Origin: Eustoma russellianum
Taxonomy: Eukaryota; Streptophyta; Magnoliopsida; Gentianales; Gentianaceae
Direction: 5' to 3'
Assembly: GCA_036186865.1 (NCBI GenBank)
Contig: AP025048.1
Location: forward strand, 25,969,397 to 26,033,396
DNA length: 64,000 nt
The position numbers and the translations under genes are program-made. Below, piece by piece: positions 10,701 to 24,076 of this stretch; the stretch's first letter is position 1; each line of letters starts with the position of its first letter. The notes under the pieces were generated by a model that worked only from the letters and a program-made list of their open reading frames with translations, had not been told where the DNA came from and searched no databases.

Positions 10701-10783
10701 GTTTAAAACAAATTTTAAAAACCACACTTTCCGCACCAACTATTCAACCCTCCCCCTTCTAGTGGTGCCTTGCAGATCCTACA
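7732..10783 (+). repeat. SIRE-A 5' LTR
   Basis: No gene is present; all short open frames here are spurious. From the left: a pair of small hairpins in the cattaagtgaagtactta region (about 7969-8030), AT-rich sequence, strong palindromes around ctgaaattttcag at 9020-9044 and 9178-9207 with a weaker one near 9354, a TATA-like site at 9701, a CT-rich leader from about 9780, and the LTR end cctaca before the primer site. Confidence 0.93.
9701..9709 (+). promoter_or_regulatory. Candidate TATA box of SIRE-A
   Basis: GCATAAATG is followed by a purine-rich stretch and then a CT-rich leader. The same position in SIRE-B (gtcataaaaag, 22941) and SIRE-D (acaataaaaag, 48507) holds a similar AT box, always just after a ggacggc or gggcgtcc tract. 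Location by comparison only. Confidence 0.4.
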
Positions 10784-10785
10784 AG

Positions 10786-10796
10786 TGGTATCAGAG
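10786..10796 (+). other. SIRE-A primer-binding site (initiator tRNA-Met)
   Basis: TGGTATCAGAG lies two bases after the 5' LTR and matches the plant initiator tRNA-Met 3' end complement used by most copia elements. Confidence 0.9.
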
Positions 10797-10837
10797 TGCA
10801 GGAACACTCACTACAAAGGATCCAATGATTCAGTGAG

Positions 10838-12764
10838 ATGGCAACCACAAATCTCAAAACCGAGCAAGAAGGTATGTCGAGCCAAATGCCTCCTCTTTTT
10901 GACGGTGAGTCCTTCATTCAATGGAAACTAAGAATGAAGCTTTTTCTTATGACAATAGATATTGATCTTTGGTCGATTATAGAAGATGGTCCTTTTGTTC
11001 CATCTAAGATATCCACCGTAGACGGAGTCACACTAGAAGTTGTCAAACCTAGACAAGAATATACAAGTGATGATAAAAAGAAACTTAGCATGAATGCTAA
11101 GCCTATGCAATTGCTCTTGAATGGATTAAGTAAAAGTGAGTCTATTTATGTCTCAAACTGTTCGAGTGCACAAGAAATGTGGAGGATACTAGAAATGAAA
11201 CACGAAGGCACGAGTCAAGTAAAAGAGTCAAAGATAAACATGCTTATGTCCACACTTGAGTCGTTTAAACTATTGCCTAATGAATCTATTGTTGATATGG
11301 ATCTTCGTTTGACTAACATCTACAATTCTCTTGAGTCTCTTGGTAAAGCTTTTACCATGCAGGAAAAAGTACAGAAAGTCTTATGAAGCCTTCCATTAGA
11401 GTGGGACCCTAAAGTAACCGCAATAGAAGAAAGCAAAGAAACAAACTCAATAAAGATGGAAGAGTTAATTGGATCACCTAAGGTGTACGAAAATAAACTC
11501 ACCATACGGAAATCAGAATCATCTAAACAAGGTAAAGCTATTGCTTTTAAAAAAAATGAATACGTCTCTACTTCTTCCGATCACATAGATGATAGTGATT
11601 CTGAATTGGATAACAATGACCTAATTCTATTGGCTAAAGGCTTAAGAAAATGTATGAGAAGGTCATTTAGAAACAATAATAAGGGTACTACAACTACAAG
11701 AAATAAGAACAAGTCCAATGATAAAGATGTTAAATGATATGAATGTGGCAAACTTGGACATTTATCATATGACTGCCCCAATAAAGAAAAGCAAACAAAT
11801 AAATACCCTGACAAGGAGTGGAACAAGAATAGACTCGTCTCAGAACCCAAGCAAAGGAAACGTGCTCTAAAGGCCTCCATCTGGAGTGATACATCGGATT
11901 CCGAGACTAAAACCGAAGAAGAGACTGCACAAGTATGCTTTGTGTCCAAAGCATCTAATGAGGTATTATCTGATTCTGACTCTGACTCTGAGCCCTCTTA
12001 TGATGATCTTTTTAGTCAGTATTTAGAATTGCATAAATTCACTAAGACTCTCGCTAAGGAAAAGAAGCGATTAATTGAAGATAAGAAACTGTTAGAATCT
12101 TCTAACGAGAATCTTGTCGATCAATTAAATGATTCAAAGAAAGAGTCATCATGCATCATTACTGTATTAAAGACAAAAATTTTATCATTAACCACTCAAA
12201 ATAACGAAATGAAATCCGAGATTTCAAAATTTGAAATCAAGGAATATAGACCTAGAGAAAATGATGAAACAGTTTGATACGGGATAGAACATGTTGCATC
12301 GTATTATCTTATCACAAAAGCATGACAGTGACAAAACGGGTTTGGGATACGTTGATACTAATGAAGTATCTACCAAACCAACTAAGTTTGTTGTGTCTAA
12401 GAAAGTAGACACCCCAAAGCCTCAAATGGCGTCTAAGATGACGCAAAAACCGGCTCTTCCCTCATCACGTCCCACTTCCTCCTCATATCATGCGAAATAC
12501 AACTTTGTACTATATAGATATGAAAAGAAAAGAGTGATGCATACACGGCATTCATTTCATCCACGCACTACGCACACACACACAAGAACGTATAAAAAAC
12601 ATCCTTCATACAATGAGTATAAAGGAGTTCTTGGGCAAAGGCCCAAAGTGCATTCACCACATGTCCACTATATCGCACCTTCATCTATATTCTTGCCATT
12701 TGCTAGACCGAGAAGGATCACCCAAGTATGGGTACCGAAAGGTACTTTACCAAGGGGTGATTAA
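10838..12764 (+). pseudogene. SIRE-A gag (nonsense codons, lost zinc-knuckle Cys, frameshift)
   Basis: Gag forms the virus-like particle. The start ATG 10838 (MATTNLKTEQEGMSSQ) matches intact SIRE-B gag. Breaks: TGA at 11384-11386 where SIRE-B has CGG (Arg); TGA at 11735-11737 replacing the first Cys of the zinc knuckle CYECGKLGHLSYDC; an extra A near 12230 that shifts frame; and a one-base deletion near 12750. The Asp/Ser-rich stretch, the Lys-rich coiled-coil region (about 11990-12260) and the terminal QVWVPKG motif remain visible. Several stops fit C-to-T decay. Confidence 0.9.
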
Positions 12765-15263
12765 CTAACTCGAAAGGACCCAAAGTTAAAAGGGCACCTA
12801 AATCATTTTTGCACATTGCAGGGAGCCCACACATCAAAAGATACAACTATAAAGTGGTTCCTTGACAGTGGCTGCTTGAGGCACATGACGGGTGACCCGA
12901 GCTTGTTCACAAAATTAAAGAAGGTCACAAAAGGCGGATCCGTGACCTTTGGAGACAACAACGAAGGCAAGATCATCGGAAAAGGTACGATAGGAAATCC
13001 AAGCACTCTTCAAATCTCAAACGTCTATTTGGTAAGCAACTTATCTTACAATCTTCTTAGCATTTCACAATTTATTGACAATGGCTTTAATGTGCGTTTT
13101 ACTCACCCTTACTGCAATATAATAAATAAAAACGGAGAAACCGTTTTAAAAGGAAAACGAGAAGGTAACATTTTTACGCTTTTTATGGATGATATGGTAG
13201 ACGCTAAAGTTAAGTACTTTATGTCAAACGAACCCAATGTGAATTTATGGCATAGATGTTTAGGACACATTGGTATATCCACACTAGAAAAACTACAACG
13301 AAAGAACCTAGTACGGGGATTGCCTACACTTGATTTAGACAACTTTCAGTTGTGTGAATCTTGTATAAAAGGCAAACAAACACGTGAGTCACTTAAGCCT
13401 AAGAATGAAATAAGCACGACTAGAGTCTTAGAACTACTACACATTGATTTGTTTGGTCCTAGTCGCACTACAAGCCTTGGTGGGCGCCACTATGCATGCG
13501 TGATTATTGATGATTTTTCTCGCTATACTTGGACTTTATTTCTTGCACATAAGGATGATAGTGCCATTGAAATTGCAAAATTAATCAAACAACTTGAAAA
13601 TCAATACGATGTCAATGTGAAAAAGATAAGAAGCGATACAGGCGGTGAATTTAAAAACAAAGATATGATTTCATTTTGCGAAGAAAAAGGAATCAAGCAT
13701 GAGTTTCCCCCACCTAGAACTCCACAATTAAATGGAGTAGTAGAAAGAAAGAATCGAACATTACAAGAAATCGCTAGGACTATGTTATGCGAAAATAAAT
13801 TGCCTAGATTTCTATGGGCGGAAGCCGTAAATTGTTTATGCTACATAGTAAATCGCCTATCTATAAGAAAGAAAATATACAAGACGCCTTATGAGATATT
13901 GAATGATTGCATGCCTAAGATTGACTATTTTTGTGTGTTTGGATGCAAATGTTTTGTTTTGAATACAAAAGATAATTTAGATAAATTTGAATCTAAATCA
14001 ATTGAATGCATCTTTGTTGGTTAATCTATAAATTCAAAAGCATATAGATGTTATGATCCTCTCACTAGACAAATCATAGAATCTATACATGTGAAGTTTA
14101 ATGAATTTGGTGAGAATGATAAAGATAACAAATATGATGATGACTTTGAATTGAAACCCGTGTTGAATGAAGATGATGGTACATTTGATATGCATGACAT
14201 GAATGACACACTAGAAATGCATGATCACTTACAAATGTATGATAACATAGAAAACAATCAACCAAGATGGCATAGAGATCACCCACATGATCTCATCACA
14301 GGCGACATCACTCACGGCGTGTGACCACGTAGAAGAATTACTTCGGATGAAATAAATCAATTTCATGCTATGATTTCCGAAATTGAACCCAAAAATGTGC
14401 ATGATGCTTTAAGTGATTCTTCTTGGATTGATGCTATGCATGATGAGCTTAATCAATTCGTTAGAAATGATGTATGGGATTTAGTGCCACGACCACAAGA
14501 TAAGACCATAATAGGCACAAAGTGGGTGTTTAGGAATAAAATGAATGAAGAAGGAAAGGTCGTTAGAAATAAAGCTAGACTTGTAGCACAAGGCTATAAT
14601 CAAGAAGAAGGAATTGACTACGCTGAAACATTTGCACCCGCAGCATGTTTAGAAGCTATACGACTATTACTTGTCATTGCTTGCATGAAAGATTTCAAAT
14701 TGTATCAAATGGAAGTAAAAAGAATATTCCGTTATATTAAGCACACGCCCACCTTAGGAATTTGGTATGACAAAAATTCCGAATTTAACTTACATGCTTA
14801 TACTGATGCAGATTACGATGGCTGTAAAATAGATAGGAAAAGCACAAGCGGCACTTGCCAATTTATAGGAAACTCACTCATTTCATGGTTTTCCAAAAAG
14901 CAAGCAAGCGTTGCTTTGTCCACTATTGAGGCTGAGCACATGGCACTTAGCCTTTGCTGCACACAGTTTTTTTGGATCAAACAACAACTTTCAGACTTTG
15001 GAATTACCGTAAATAGAATTCCTATATACTGTGATAGTATGAGTGCCATTAATCTGTCTAAGAACCCCGTACTACACTCTAAGGCCAAGCATATAGAAGT
15101 ACGCTATCTCTTTCTTCGTCATCACGTAAACAATGGTGATATCGTCATAGATCACGTACGCACAGAAGCACAAGTAGCGGATATCTTTACAAAAGCCTTA
15201 AATCAAGCCACGTATAAATCTCTTCGTTCTAAATTAGGCATGATTTCGGCTGATATGATTTGA
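12765..15263 (+). pseudogene. SIRE-A pol (protease, integrase, RNase H; RT core deleted)
   Basis: The protease signature WFLDSGCLRHMTGD comes first, then integrase with an HHCC zinc domain (LWHRCLGH, CESCIKGK) and DDE core residues (HIDLFGP, RSDTGGEF, NGVVERKN). TAA at 14022-14024 and TGA at 14322-14324 (CGA in SIRE-B) interrupt the frame. The RT starts normally (GTKWVFRNK, KARLVAQGYNQEEG) but jumps at about 14715 from the QMEVK segment straight to RIFRYIKHTPTLG, removing about 218 codons including YVDD, in frame. RNase H (YTDADYDGC, STSGTCQF, TIEAEHMAL, CDSMSAINL) runs to the stop at 15261-15263. Confidence 0.92.
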
Positions 15264-15325
15264 CTTGATTTGATTTGATTCTCTTTCCTTATTTACAGGC
15301 ATCTTTTGATTTACTTTCCAAAATA

Positions 15326-15520
15326 AAGGGGGAGAGAAAGCATGATTTAAGGGGGAGAGAGATACTGATTGCAGGGGGAGAGAGATACTGATTGCATAAA
15401 TCAAGGGGGAGCGATTCGAAATTTAAATTTCAAATTTCGAATTTATGCATGATTGAAGGGGAGCGATAGAATTTAAATCATGTGCATAAGTTATTTTGAA
15501 AATCATCAAAAGGGGGAGAT
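15326..15520 (+). other. SIRE-A polypurine-tract cluster
   Basis: Six or so GGGGGAG(A/C) or GGGGAGC tracts lie between the pol stop and the 3' LTR. The last, aaagggggagatta, abuts the LTR and would prime plus-strand synthesis. Multiple tracts are a described feature of Sireviruses. Between them is an AT-rich inverted repeat (gaaatttaaatttc). Confidence 0.8.
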
Positions 15521-18500
15521 TATAGAGAAAAAGGGGGTTTGAGTGATTTCAAAATATGTGATTTAAATGAGCATGACAAAAAACATGTGCATGATATAAA
15601 CGTGTGCATGATACATTGCTTATTACTTGCCTTATTTAGGTCATATATAATGTTGCCGTACTAACGAGCCATGAAGCGTTAAATCTTACATCATATGACA
15701 AACATTTGTTGTGTTTATACTATTTTCAGGTGCCACCATTAATGAACTAAACTAGTTCATTAAGTGAAGTACTTAGTTAATTAAACTAAGTAGTTCATTA
15801 AAGGAAGCTACATTTGGACAAGACACAAAGGCAACAAGACCAAGAAAGGAAAGTCTCCTCCTCCCCATTTACTACATATGGCACTCCTGCACATATATAT
15901 AAATATATATTTTCTGATTTTTTTAAAGGCACATACACATGTATTCCAACGTACTACCGACACGTTATATATACGTACGTACGTTAACGTCACACCATCA
16001 TACTTAACTCATATTTATGAGTATATTCAGGTCTTATATCATATGATATAAGTCATGGTGATGACAAATTAAATACGACACATTAAAAGGTTCTAAACCA
16101 AAAATTGTCGTATCGGATGAATACCAAAACTTCGCCAACGTGTCACGTACTTGCCATAAATAGATGGCCAGCCCCTAAACCTCAAAAATCATGATTAATT
16201 TCGTTGCTATGATGATATTTTCACCCATAAAATCATTCCATGTTGGCACACACAAATCACCCCACATTAAGGCCAAATTGTGGAGATTCCAATTTCAATT
16301 TTGTCACATGTCTAGGCGCCACTTTAGACCAGCCAAGTGCTGAGAATTAAAGTTTATATTATATATTATGTGTAACATAATATATATAACATGTGCAAAA
16401 AGTTGGAATTTAATTAGAGAAAAATCGGGTAATCGATAAACATCGAAAATTCGGTTTTCTACCTACACAACTCATGGAACATTTTTGGCACGTCATACGA
16501 CACGTATCTGGACACTTTTTACATATGTCATACATCTTAAAGTGTTCTAGAAAATTAAAATTAAGGGCTGATTGGAATATAACATGTGTGTATTATTAAA
16601 TGTGCACTATTTTACAAAGTTAGCAAAAATAAAATTCAACACATGCATATACATGTATACACGCCCCTACAGCTGAGATTGAGCATAAGTGGAGCCTTGT
16701 TGGCATATTGCTTGGTCAAGAATCAATCATACAATGTTGGTGATTTAAAGAAAGAAGCTACAAAAGGTAAGGTTTCAAACTTTGTCTCATTTGAAACACA
16801 TGCTGAAAATTTCTGCATGTGAAGGATATAGCTGGCCAATTTTTTGGATAAATGAGCATATAATTGGTGTCTTGAATTATATGGATAATTGGAAGAAGAA
16901 ATGGAAGTAATTTGAATAAGATACAAAGCCATAAAGTGTGATATCTTGAATATCACACATGCTGAAATTTTTCAGCATGTGTGGAATGAACCTTGGCCGA
17001 GTTTTAGGGCATGTTGGTGTCCAAATTTTATTTCCAAAATGATGAGGATATTTTCTACCAATTGATGATTTATTTTAAAAAGAAAAATCAAAGAAAATTG
17101 GAAATAATTTGAATTAAGGAGCCATGTATCACATGCTGAAATTTCAACATGCTAACTCCTCATTATGGCCGATTTTATTAATCTTTTTGGAGAAATATTA
17201 TCTTGCTTAATTTATGTGATAATCTTGGATGTTCTGGCAACTAAGTTATGTTGATTTTGGTACATGTTTTAAGTGGTATTCTCAGATTTTCCTAGTCATC
17301 AAGTGATGACAACATTCAACCAATCATGAAGTGCCAAGTAAGCAAAGGTTAAATGATCATCCAATGAGAAGGTGCCAAGTAAGCAAGACCATGTCACAAT
17401 GATGCCACACATTCTCCTAATGACTTAGAAGACAATTTTCAAGAAGGGAAAACACCTAAGGGGGGACGGCCATGTTGCATAAATGGAAAGGACAAGAGAA
17501 AAACAAAAGACAAGAACAAGCAATGCAAAATTCAAGTGATCAAAAACGCCAACCCTCTCTTCTTCTACACTCTCTTTCTTTCTTCTTCTTGAAAGCCTAT
17601 TGTACTTATATTCTTATCCTTGAATAGGCTTGTAATAGACCACCACATACTCTTTATCTTTGTAAAAGATTGATCAAGGTGTGATCAATCTTCAATCTTG
17701 CAAGCTGGTGGTGTTCGTGTGCATTGTATTGAACATACAAGGTTTGTAAAGGGTTGGAGTTAGTGTGTAACTCCATAAACCCTGTGGTAAGGTGTACTTG
17801 CGTGTGTGACTAGTGTGAACCGAGGAAGGTGTTCCTCGAAGACTGGAGTAGGTTGTTTATAACAGTATAAAATTCTCGGTGTCATTTACTTTCAGCACTT
17901 ATATTCTGTTTATGCACTTTTTACTCTTTTTGTTTACGCTCGTAAAAATAGTAAACGATTTTCAAAAATCACGAAAATTTCTAGAAACATAGCCATACGT
18001 CTTAGGGTTAATTTGGCACAAGTTTCAACCCTTTTGCATAAGTATAAGTCACTCAAACATCCAAAGTTCTGAGACTAGTGCAGTCTGACTTTCAGGCTTG
18101 CAAAGGTTGAGACTTTGAGTGTATTTGACTAACTTCCCAAAAAAAATTTCAAAATTGTTTCGACCCATTTAAATAAAACACATAAGGGGTTAGTTTTTAA
18201 AATTTCAGAGCAATTGGAGTTAAGACCAAATAGGAATAAATTTTTCAAAACAGTCTACCGTTTCTGGCATATTCACGCAATTTGACCACCAACGATTTTT
18301 GATGGGGTTAAAGGTTGAATTTAAATCTGAAATTTTTAGAAGACACTCATAACATCTGAGATAAGTTTCTCAAAATTTCAGAATTTTTGAAGCCCTATAA
18401 CCTAGTTTTAAAAACGTTTTAAAACTGCTCCTGGAAACAGAATCTGTTTTCCGAAGTTGAGTTGTTTGGTTTAAAACAAATTTTAAAAACCACACTTTCC

Positions 18501-18548
18501 ACACCAACTATTCAACCCCCCTTCTAGTGGTGCCTTGCAGATCCTACA
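15521..18548 (+). repeat. SIRE-A 3' LTR
   Basis: Matches 7732-10783 along its length with scattered differences. The first bases read tatagag instead of tgtagag, a G-to-A change in the terminal TG. It ends gatcctaca, followed by the TSD. No gene is present. Confidence 0.93.
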
Positions 18549-20965
18549 CTACATAGATTTGAACTATTAACAAATCATTATCTTTTCTTCTTAGGAATAA
18601 TGTGTTGCCTATGTTTCCCCTTTGATAATTATTTGCAATAAGAAAGTTTGCAAATCTATCATACCAAGCTCTTAGAGCTTGTTTCAAACCATATAAAGCT
18701 TTCTTAAGCTTGTAAACATGGTTAGGATTCTTTGGATCTTCGAATCCAGGGGTTGTTTGACAAACACCTCTTCTTGGATGTATCCATTAAAGAATGCACT
18801 CTTGACATCCATTTGGAAGAGCTTAATGTTACTTAGACTTGCAATCGCAAGTAACAATCTAATTGCTTCTAGTCGTGCAACAGGTGCAAAGATTTCTTCA
18901 TAATCTATTCCTTCTAGTTGATTATAACCTTGTGCGACTAGTCTAGCCTTATTTGTTGTAATGTTTCCTTGTTCGTCCATTTTATTCCTAAACACCCATT
19001 TCGTTCCTATTATTGACTTGTTTTCGGGTTTAGGTACTAAGTCCCACACATTGTTCCTTGTGAATTGATGTAATTCCTCATACATAGCATCTATCCAAGA
19101 TATATCACCTAAGGCTTCCTTTATGTTCTTAGGTTTTAATTGTGAGATCAAGCTATGTCCTTCAAGATGACTTATGTTTCTACGTGTTCTCACCCCAACA
19201 CTTGGATCCCCATTGATTAATTCTCTAGGATGCCACCAATTCCTAGATTGACTAGGTTCACCCTCATCTTGTTCAAATGTTTCATTAGTGTGAACGTTAT
19301 CATATGTAATTGGATCATTAGTTGTATCTTCCAATTGCAAAGTCTCTTGATTTATTTCATCAAAGGGTTCATGCATGTCTTGTTCAGGGAGAGTTGGTTC
19401 TGGATCATCAAGTACAGGCTCAAGTAATACATCATCATCAAACATACTTTAAACATTTGTTTCTTGTTTATCTTGATGTTTATCACTAACTTCAAAGCAT
19501 GCATTTTCATTGAATTTCACATGTATGGACTCAACTATTTTTCTAGATGTAGGATTATAACACCTATATGCCCTTGAGTTAGTAGAATAACCAACAAATA
19601 TGCATTCAATAGACTTTTGTTCAAACTTATCTAGAATATCCTTAGTGTTCAGCACAAAACATTTACATCCAAATACTTTAAGATAATCTATCTTAGGTTG
19701 TCTATTGTTTAGCAATTCATAAGGCGTTTTATTTAATTTCTTTCTAATAGTAAGCCTATTTATAATATAGTATGCACAACTAACAGCTTAAGCCAATAAA
19801 TATTTAGGTAATTTATTTTCATAAAGCATTGTCCTAGCAACTTCTTGAATTGTTCTATTTTTACGTTCAACAACTCCATTGAGTTTTGGTGTTCTAAGTG
19901 GTGAGAATTCATGTTTGATTCCATATAGTTCGCAAAATTTGATTATGTATTTGTTTTTAAATTCTCCACCTCTATCACTTCTTATCCTTTTAACATTTTC
20001 TTCATAAATGTTTTCAAGTTTCTTAATAAGGGTTTATATTGCTAATAGAGCACCGTCTTTGTGTGTTAAGAACAATGTCCATGTGGAGCGTGAGTAATCA
20101 TCTACTATGACACACACATAGTAGTGTCCACCTGGACTTCTTGTCCTACTTGGACCAAATAAGTCTAAGTGAAGCAATTCTAGTACATGACTAGTACTCA
20201 CTTCATGTTTCGGTTTTAAGGTTTCTTTAATGTGTTTTCCCTTAATACATTTTTCACACATTTGAAAATTATCTAAATCTAACTTAGGCATTCCTCTAAT
20301 TAAATTCTTATTAGACAATTTCTTAATAGTTGAAATTCTTATATGGCCTAATCCTTTATGCCATAAATTTACATCTAAGTCATATGATATTAGACACTTA
20401 ACCTTAGCATCTAACATGTTATTTAAGGTAAGAGTATAAATATTTCCATCTCTATTTCCTTTTAAAACCGTTTCTCCTTTTTCATTTATCATATCAGAAA
20501 AATTGGGAAGAAAGGAGACATTATAACCACAATCTATAAGTTGAGAAATACTAAGTAAATTATAAGATAGATTTCTTACTAATAACACATTTCGTATTCG
20601 AAATGTGTTAGGGTCCCCAATTGTTCCTTTTCCAACAACTTGTCCTTTGTTGTTGTCACCGAATGTCACTTTTCCTCCATTTTTGATATGTTCCAATTCG
20701 ATGAATAGTTTGGGGTTCCCCGTCATATGCCTCGAACACCCACTATCTAAAAACCATTTGGTTTTTAGATTCTTTGACTTTGCCTCCTTCTTGCATTCCT
20801 TGCGTTTATCCTACAATGGAGACAAAGTTTTAGGTACCCTTTATTTGGGTCCTTGAATGTTAGGGGCATTATTCTTGTTTAGATAACCCTTAGGTATCCA
20901 AACTTGAACATACCTTTTAGGCACATTTTTAGCATGGTTAAAATAAGAAGGATAAGCATAAAGAT
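18549..20965 (-). pseudogene. SIRE-C pol: protease, integrase and first part of RT
   Basis: Read from 20965 downward. The end of gag (QVWIPKGYLNKN) is followed by two stops, then protease (KWFLDSGCSRHMTGN), integrase (LWHKGLGHIRIST, CEKCIKGKH, LHLDLFGPSRT, VDDYSRSTW), a frameshift near 20034, further integrase (GVVERKNRT near 19870), a stop before 19445, and RT (GTKWVFRNKMDEQGN, KARLVAQGYNQLEGIDY, QMDVKSAFFNGYIQEE). Another shift near 18740 leads to LKQALRAWYDRFANF and then the RT box, cut at 18549 by SIRE-A. The frame resumes at 20965 from 32507 across SIRE-B. Many lesions show this is the oldest Sirevirus copy here. Confidence 0.9.
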
Positions 20966-21007
20966 TGTAGAAATATGAGGGTTTGAGTGATTTCAAAATA
21001 AAGAAAT

Positions 21008-21044
<37 letters not shown>

Positions 21045-24022
21045 CGTTGGATATATATATATATACACAAGTGTACATGTATGCATGATAACTTGCCTTA
21101 TTTAGCTTATATATTATGTTGCCGTACTAACAAGCCATGAAGCGTTAAAGCTTACATCATATGGCGAACAATTGTTGAGTTTATACTATTTTCAGGTGCC
21201 ACAATTAATGAACTAAAGTAGTTCATTAAGTGAAGTACTTAGTTTAATAAACTAAGTAGTTCATTAAAGGAAGATGCATTTGGAAAAGGCATAAAGGCAA
21301 CATGGCTATGGAAGGAAAGTTCTCTCCTCCTCCCCACATCAATGTCACACGTTTTTAATACATATATATATACTATATTTTCAGATTTTTATAAAAGGCA
21401 CATACACATTTATTCCAACGTACTATCGACACGTTATATATCTTACGAACGTACGTTTACGTCACACCACTATACTTAACTCATATTTATGAGTACATTC
21501 AGGTCTTATATCATATGATATAAGATATGGTGATGACAAATTAAATACGACACGATAAAAGGTTCTAAACCGAAATTTGTCGTATCGGGCGATACCGAAA
21601 CTTCGCCAACGTGTCACGTACTTGCCATAAATAAATGGCCAGCCCATATACATCAAAATTTATTAAAAATTTCGTGCCATACACTGTATATTGAGACAAA
21701 AATACTTTCCATGTTGGCACACACAAATCATCCCACATTTAGGCCAAAATGTGAAGATTCCAATTTTATTTTTGTCACATGTTTATGGTACCACTTTAAA
21801 TCAGCCAAGTGCTGGAAATTAAAGTATATATTATATATATTATGTATAACATAATATATATAGCATGTGTAAAAGTTGGAATTTAAATTAGAGAAAAATC
21901 GGGTAATCGATAAATATCGAAAATTCGGTTTTCTACGTACTTGACATGGAACGTTTTTTTTGAACATGATGTGGCACGTATCTAGACACTTTTTACATAT
22001 AATATATATCTTAAAGTGTTCTAGAAAATTAAATTAAGGGCTGATTGGAATATTACATGTGTGTATTATTAAATGTGCACTATTTTTCAAAGTTAGCAAA
22101 AATAAATTTCAGCACATGTATATACACTTTCTCAACGCCACCTACAGCTTATGTGGAGCACATGTGGAGCCTTGTTGGCATGTTGATTGGTCAAGAATCA
22201 ATCATACAATGTTGATGAATCAAAGAGAGAAGCTACAAAAGGTAAGTTTTCAACATACACCTCTCTTATGTCACATGCTGAAAATTTCAGCATGTCACAC
22301 TAGTTGTGGACGTTTTCTTCAATAGTAAGGAAGATATTTTGTTAATTTTTTCATTAAGGAATAAATCAAAGAAGTTATGGAAATGATTTGAATTGTATTA
22401 AGTGTGATATTCTTTATATCACACATGCTGAAATTTTTCAGCATGTGTGAAAATGGTGTGGCCGAATTTCATCTCCTTTTGGTGTCCAAATTCATTCTCA
22501 AACTTGTAGCAAGACTTGCCTTAAATATTGGTTGTATTTTTATGGAAGAAATTCAAAGAAAAATGGAAGAAATATTAATTTAATCTCACATGGTAAATGC
22601 TGAAAATTTCAGCATTAACATGTTGATATGGCCGAATTCTTTGAGATGGAAAGAGAGAGATTTTTGTGTCTCAAACTTTATGACATATTGTGACTATTTT
22701 GGCATGATTTGATAATTGATTATTTGGCATATATTTAGTGTTTTTTTCAGAATATCCATGTCATCAAATGATGACAACAATGAGCCAATCAAAAGGTGCC
22801 AAGTAAGCAATGACTAAATGATGGTCCAATGGAGTGATGCCAAGTAAGCAAAATGTTGTCACCATGATGTCTCACACTCTCTCAAGCAATTAAAAGGAAA
22901 GTTTCAAGAGGGGAGAAGAGGTATAGTGGACGGCTGGAATGTCATAAAAAGGGAAGAGAAGAACAAACAAAAACAAGGCCAAGAATCATATTCAAAAGTG
23001 ATCAAAGTGCAAAAGTTTTCTTCTCCTACACTTTCTTTCTTTCTTCTCTTGTAAAAAGCCTATTGTACTTTACTTCTTTCATCCTTGAATAGGCTTCATA
23101 GAAACCACCATTCATTCATCATTGTACAAGATTGATCAAGGTGTGATCAATCTTCATTCTAGCGAGGTGGTGGTGTTCGTGCAAATTGTACTCACAATAC
23201 AAGGTTTGTAAAGGGTTGGAGTTAAGGTGTAACTCTATCAACCCTGCGGTAAGGTGTACTGCGTGTGTGAAATTAGTGTGAACCAAGGAAGGTGTTCCTT
23301 GAAGACTGGAGTAGGTTGTTTATAACCGAACCAGTATAAAATTCTTGGTGCAATTTACTTTCTGCATTTACGTTTCAGTTTCTGCGCTGTTTACTCATAT
23401 TGTTCACGTTCGCAAAAATAGTAAATGTTTTCTAAAAATTATAAAAATTTCCAGAAACATACACAAACGTTCTAAGGTTAATTTGGCACAAGTTTCAACC
23501 CTTTTGGACAAGTATAAGTCATCCAAACATCAAAAGTTCTGAGACTAGTGCAGTCTGATTTTCAGACTTGCAAAGGTTGAGACTTTGGGTGTATTTGACC
23601 TACTTCCCAAAAGAATTTTCAAAAACTGTTTCAACCCATTTAAATACAGTGTGTGAAGAGTTATTGGTCAAATTTTTAGATCATTTGGACATTCACACAA
23701 ATAGGAATTAATTTTTCAAAACCATCTACCGGTTCTGGCAGATTTGCACAATCTGAGTGCCAACGGTTTTTGAAGGGGTTAAAGGTTGAATTTTGATTTG
23801 AAATTTTTAGGGGACCCTCACAACATCTGAGGCTAAGTTCTCTCAAAATTTCGTAATTTTTGGAGACCTCTAACCTAGTTTTTAAAACGTTTTAAAACTG
23901 GTCCTGAAAACAGAATCTGTTTTCAGAACTTGAATTGGTTAGGTTTAAAGAAATTTTAAAAACCATATTTTTCGCACCACCTATTCAACCCCCCCTTCTA
24001 GTGGTGCCTTGCAGATCCTACA
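20966..24022 (+). repeat. SIRE-B 5' LTR
   Basis: No gene is present. It contains a TA tract (21011-21041), the small hairpin pair (about 21205-21270), palindromes centred on ctgaaa..tttcag (near 22272-22296, 22420-22450 and 22597-22622), a TATA-like site at 22941, a CT-rich leader near 23010-23060, and the terminal cctaca. Confidence 0.95.
22941..22951 (+). promoter_or_regulatory. Candidate TATA box of SIRE-B
   Basis: gtcataaaaag lies upstream of the CT-rich leader, at the same relative place as the AT boxes of SIRE-A and SIRE-D. Confidence 0.4.
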
Positions 24023-24024
24023 AG

Positions 24025-24035
24025 TGGTATCAGAG
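24025..24035 (+). other. SIRE-B primer-binding site (initiator tRNA-Met)
   Basis: TGGTATCAGAG lies two bases after the 5' LTR end. Confidence 0.92.
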
Positions 24036-24076
24036 AGCAGGAATACTCACGACAAGGAATCCAACGATTCAGTGAG

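Larger units (their letters stand above)
7732..18548 (+). mobile_element. SIRE-A: full-length, defective Sirevirus (Ty1/copia) LTR retrotransposon
   Basis: The LTRs are at 7732-10783 and 15521-18548 (3,052 and 3,028 bp), beginning TGTAGAG (3' copy TATAGAG) and ending GATCCTACA. The 5-bp TSD ctaca is at 7727-7731 and 18549-18553. A tRNA-Met primer site follows the 5' LTR and GGGGGAGA tracts precede the 3' LTR. Gag and pol carry nonsense codons and a frameshift, and about 650 bp of RT is missing, so it cannot move on its own. The LTRs differ by scattered substitutions and a 17-bp duplication (about 7810-7827), so it is older than SIRE-B. It inserted into SIRE-C in opposite orientation. Confidence 0.95.
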
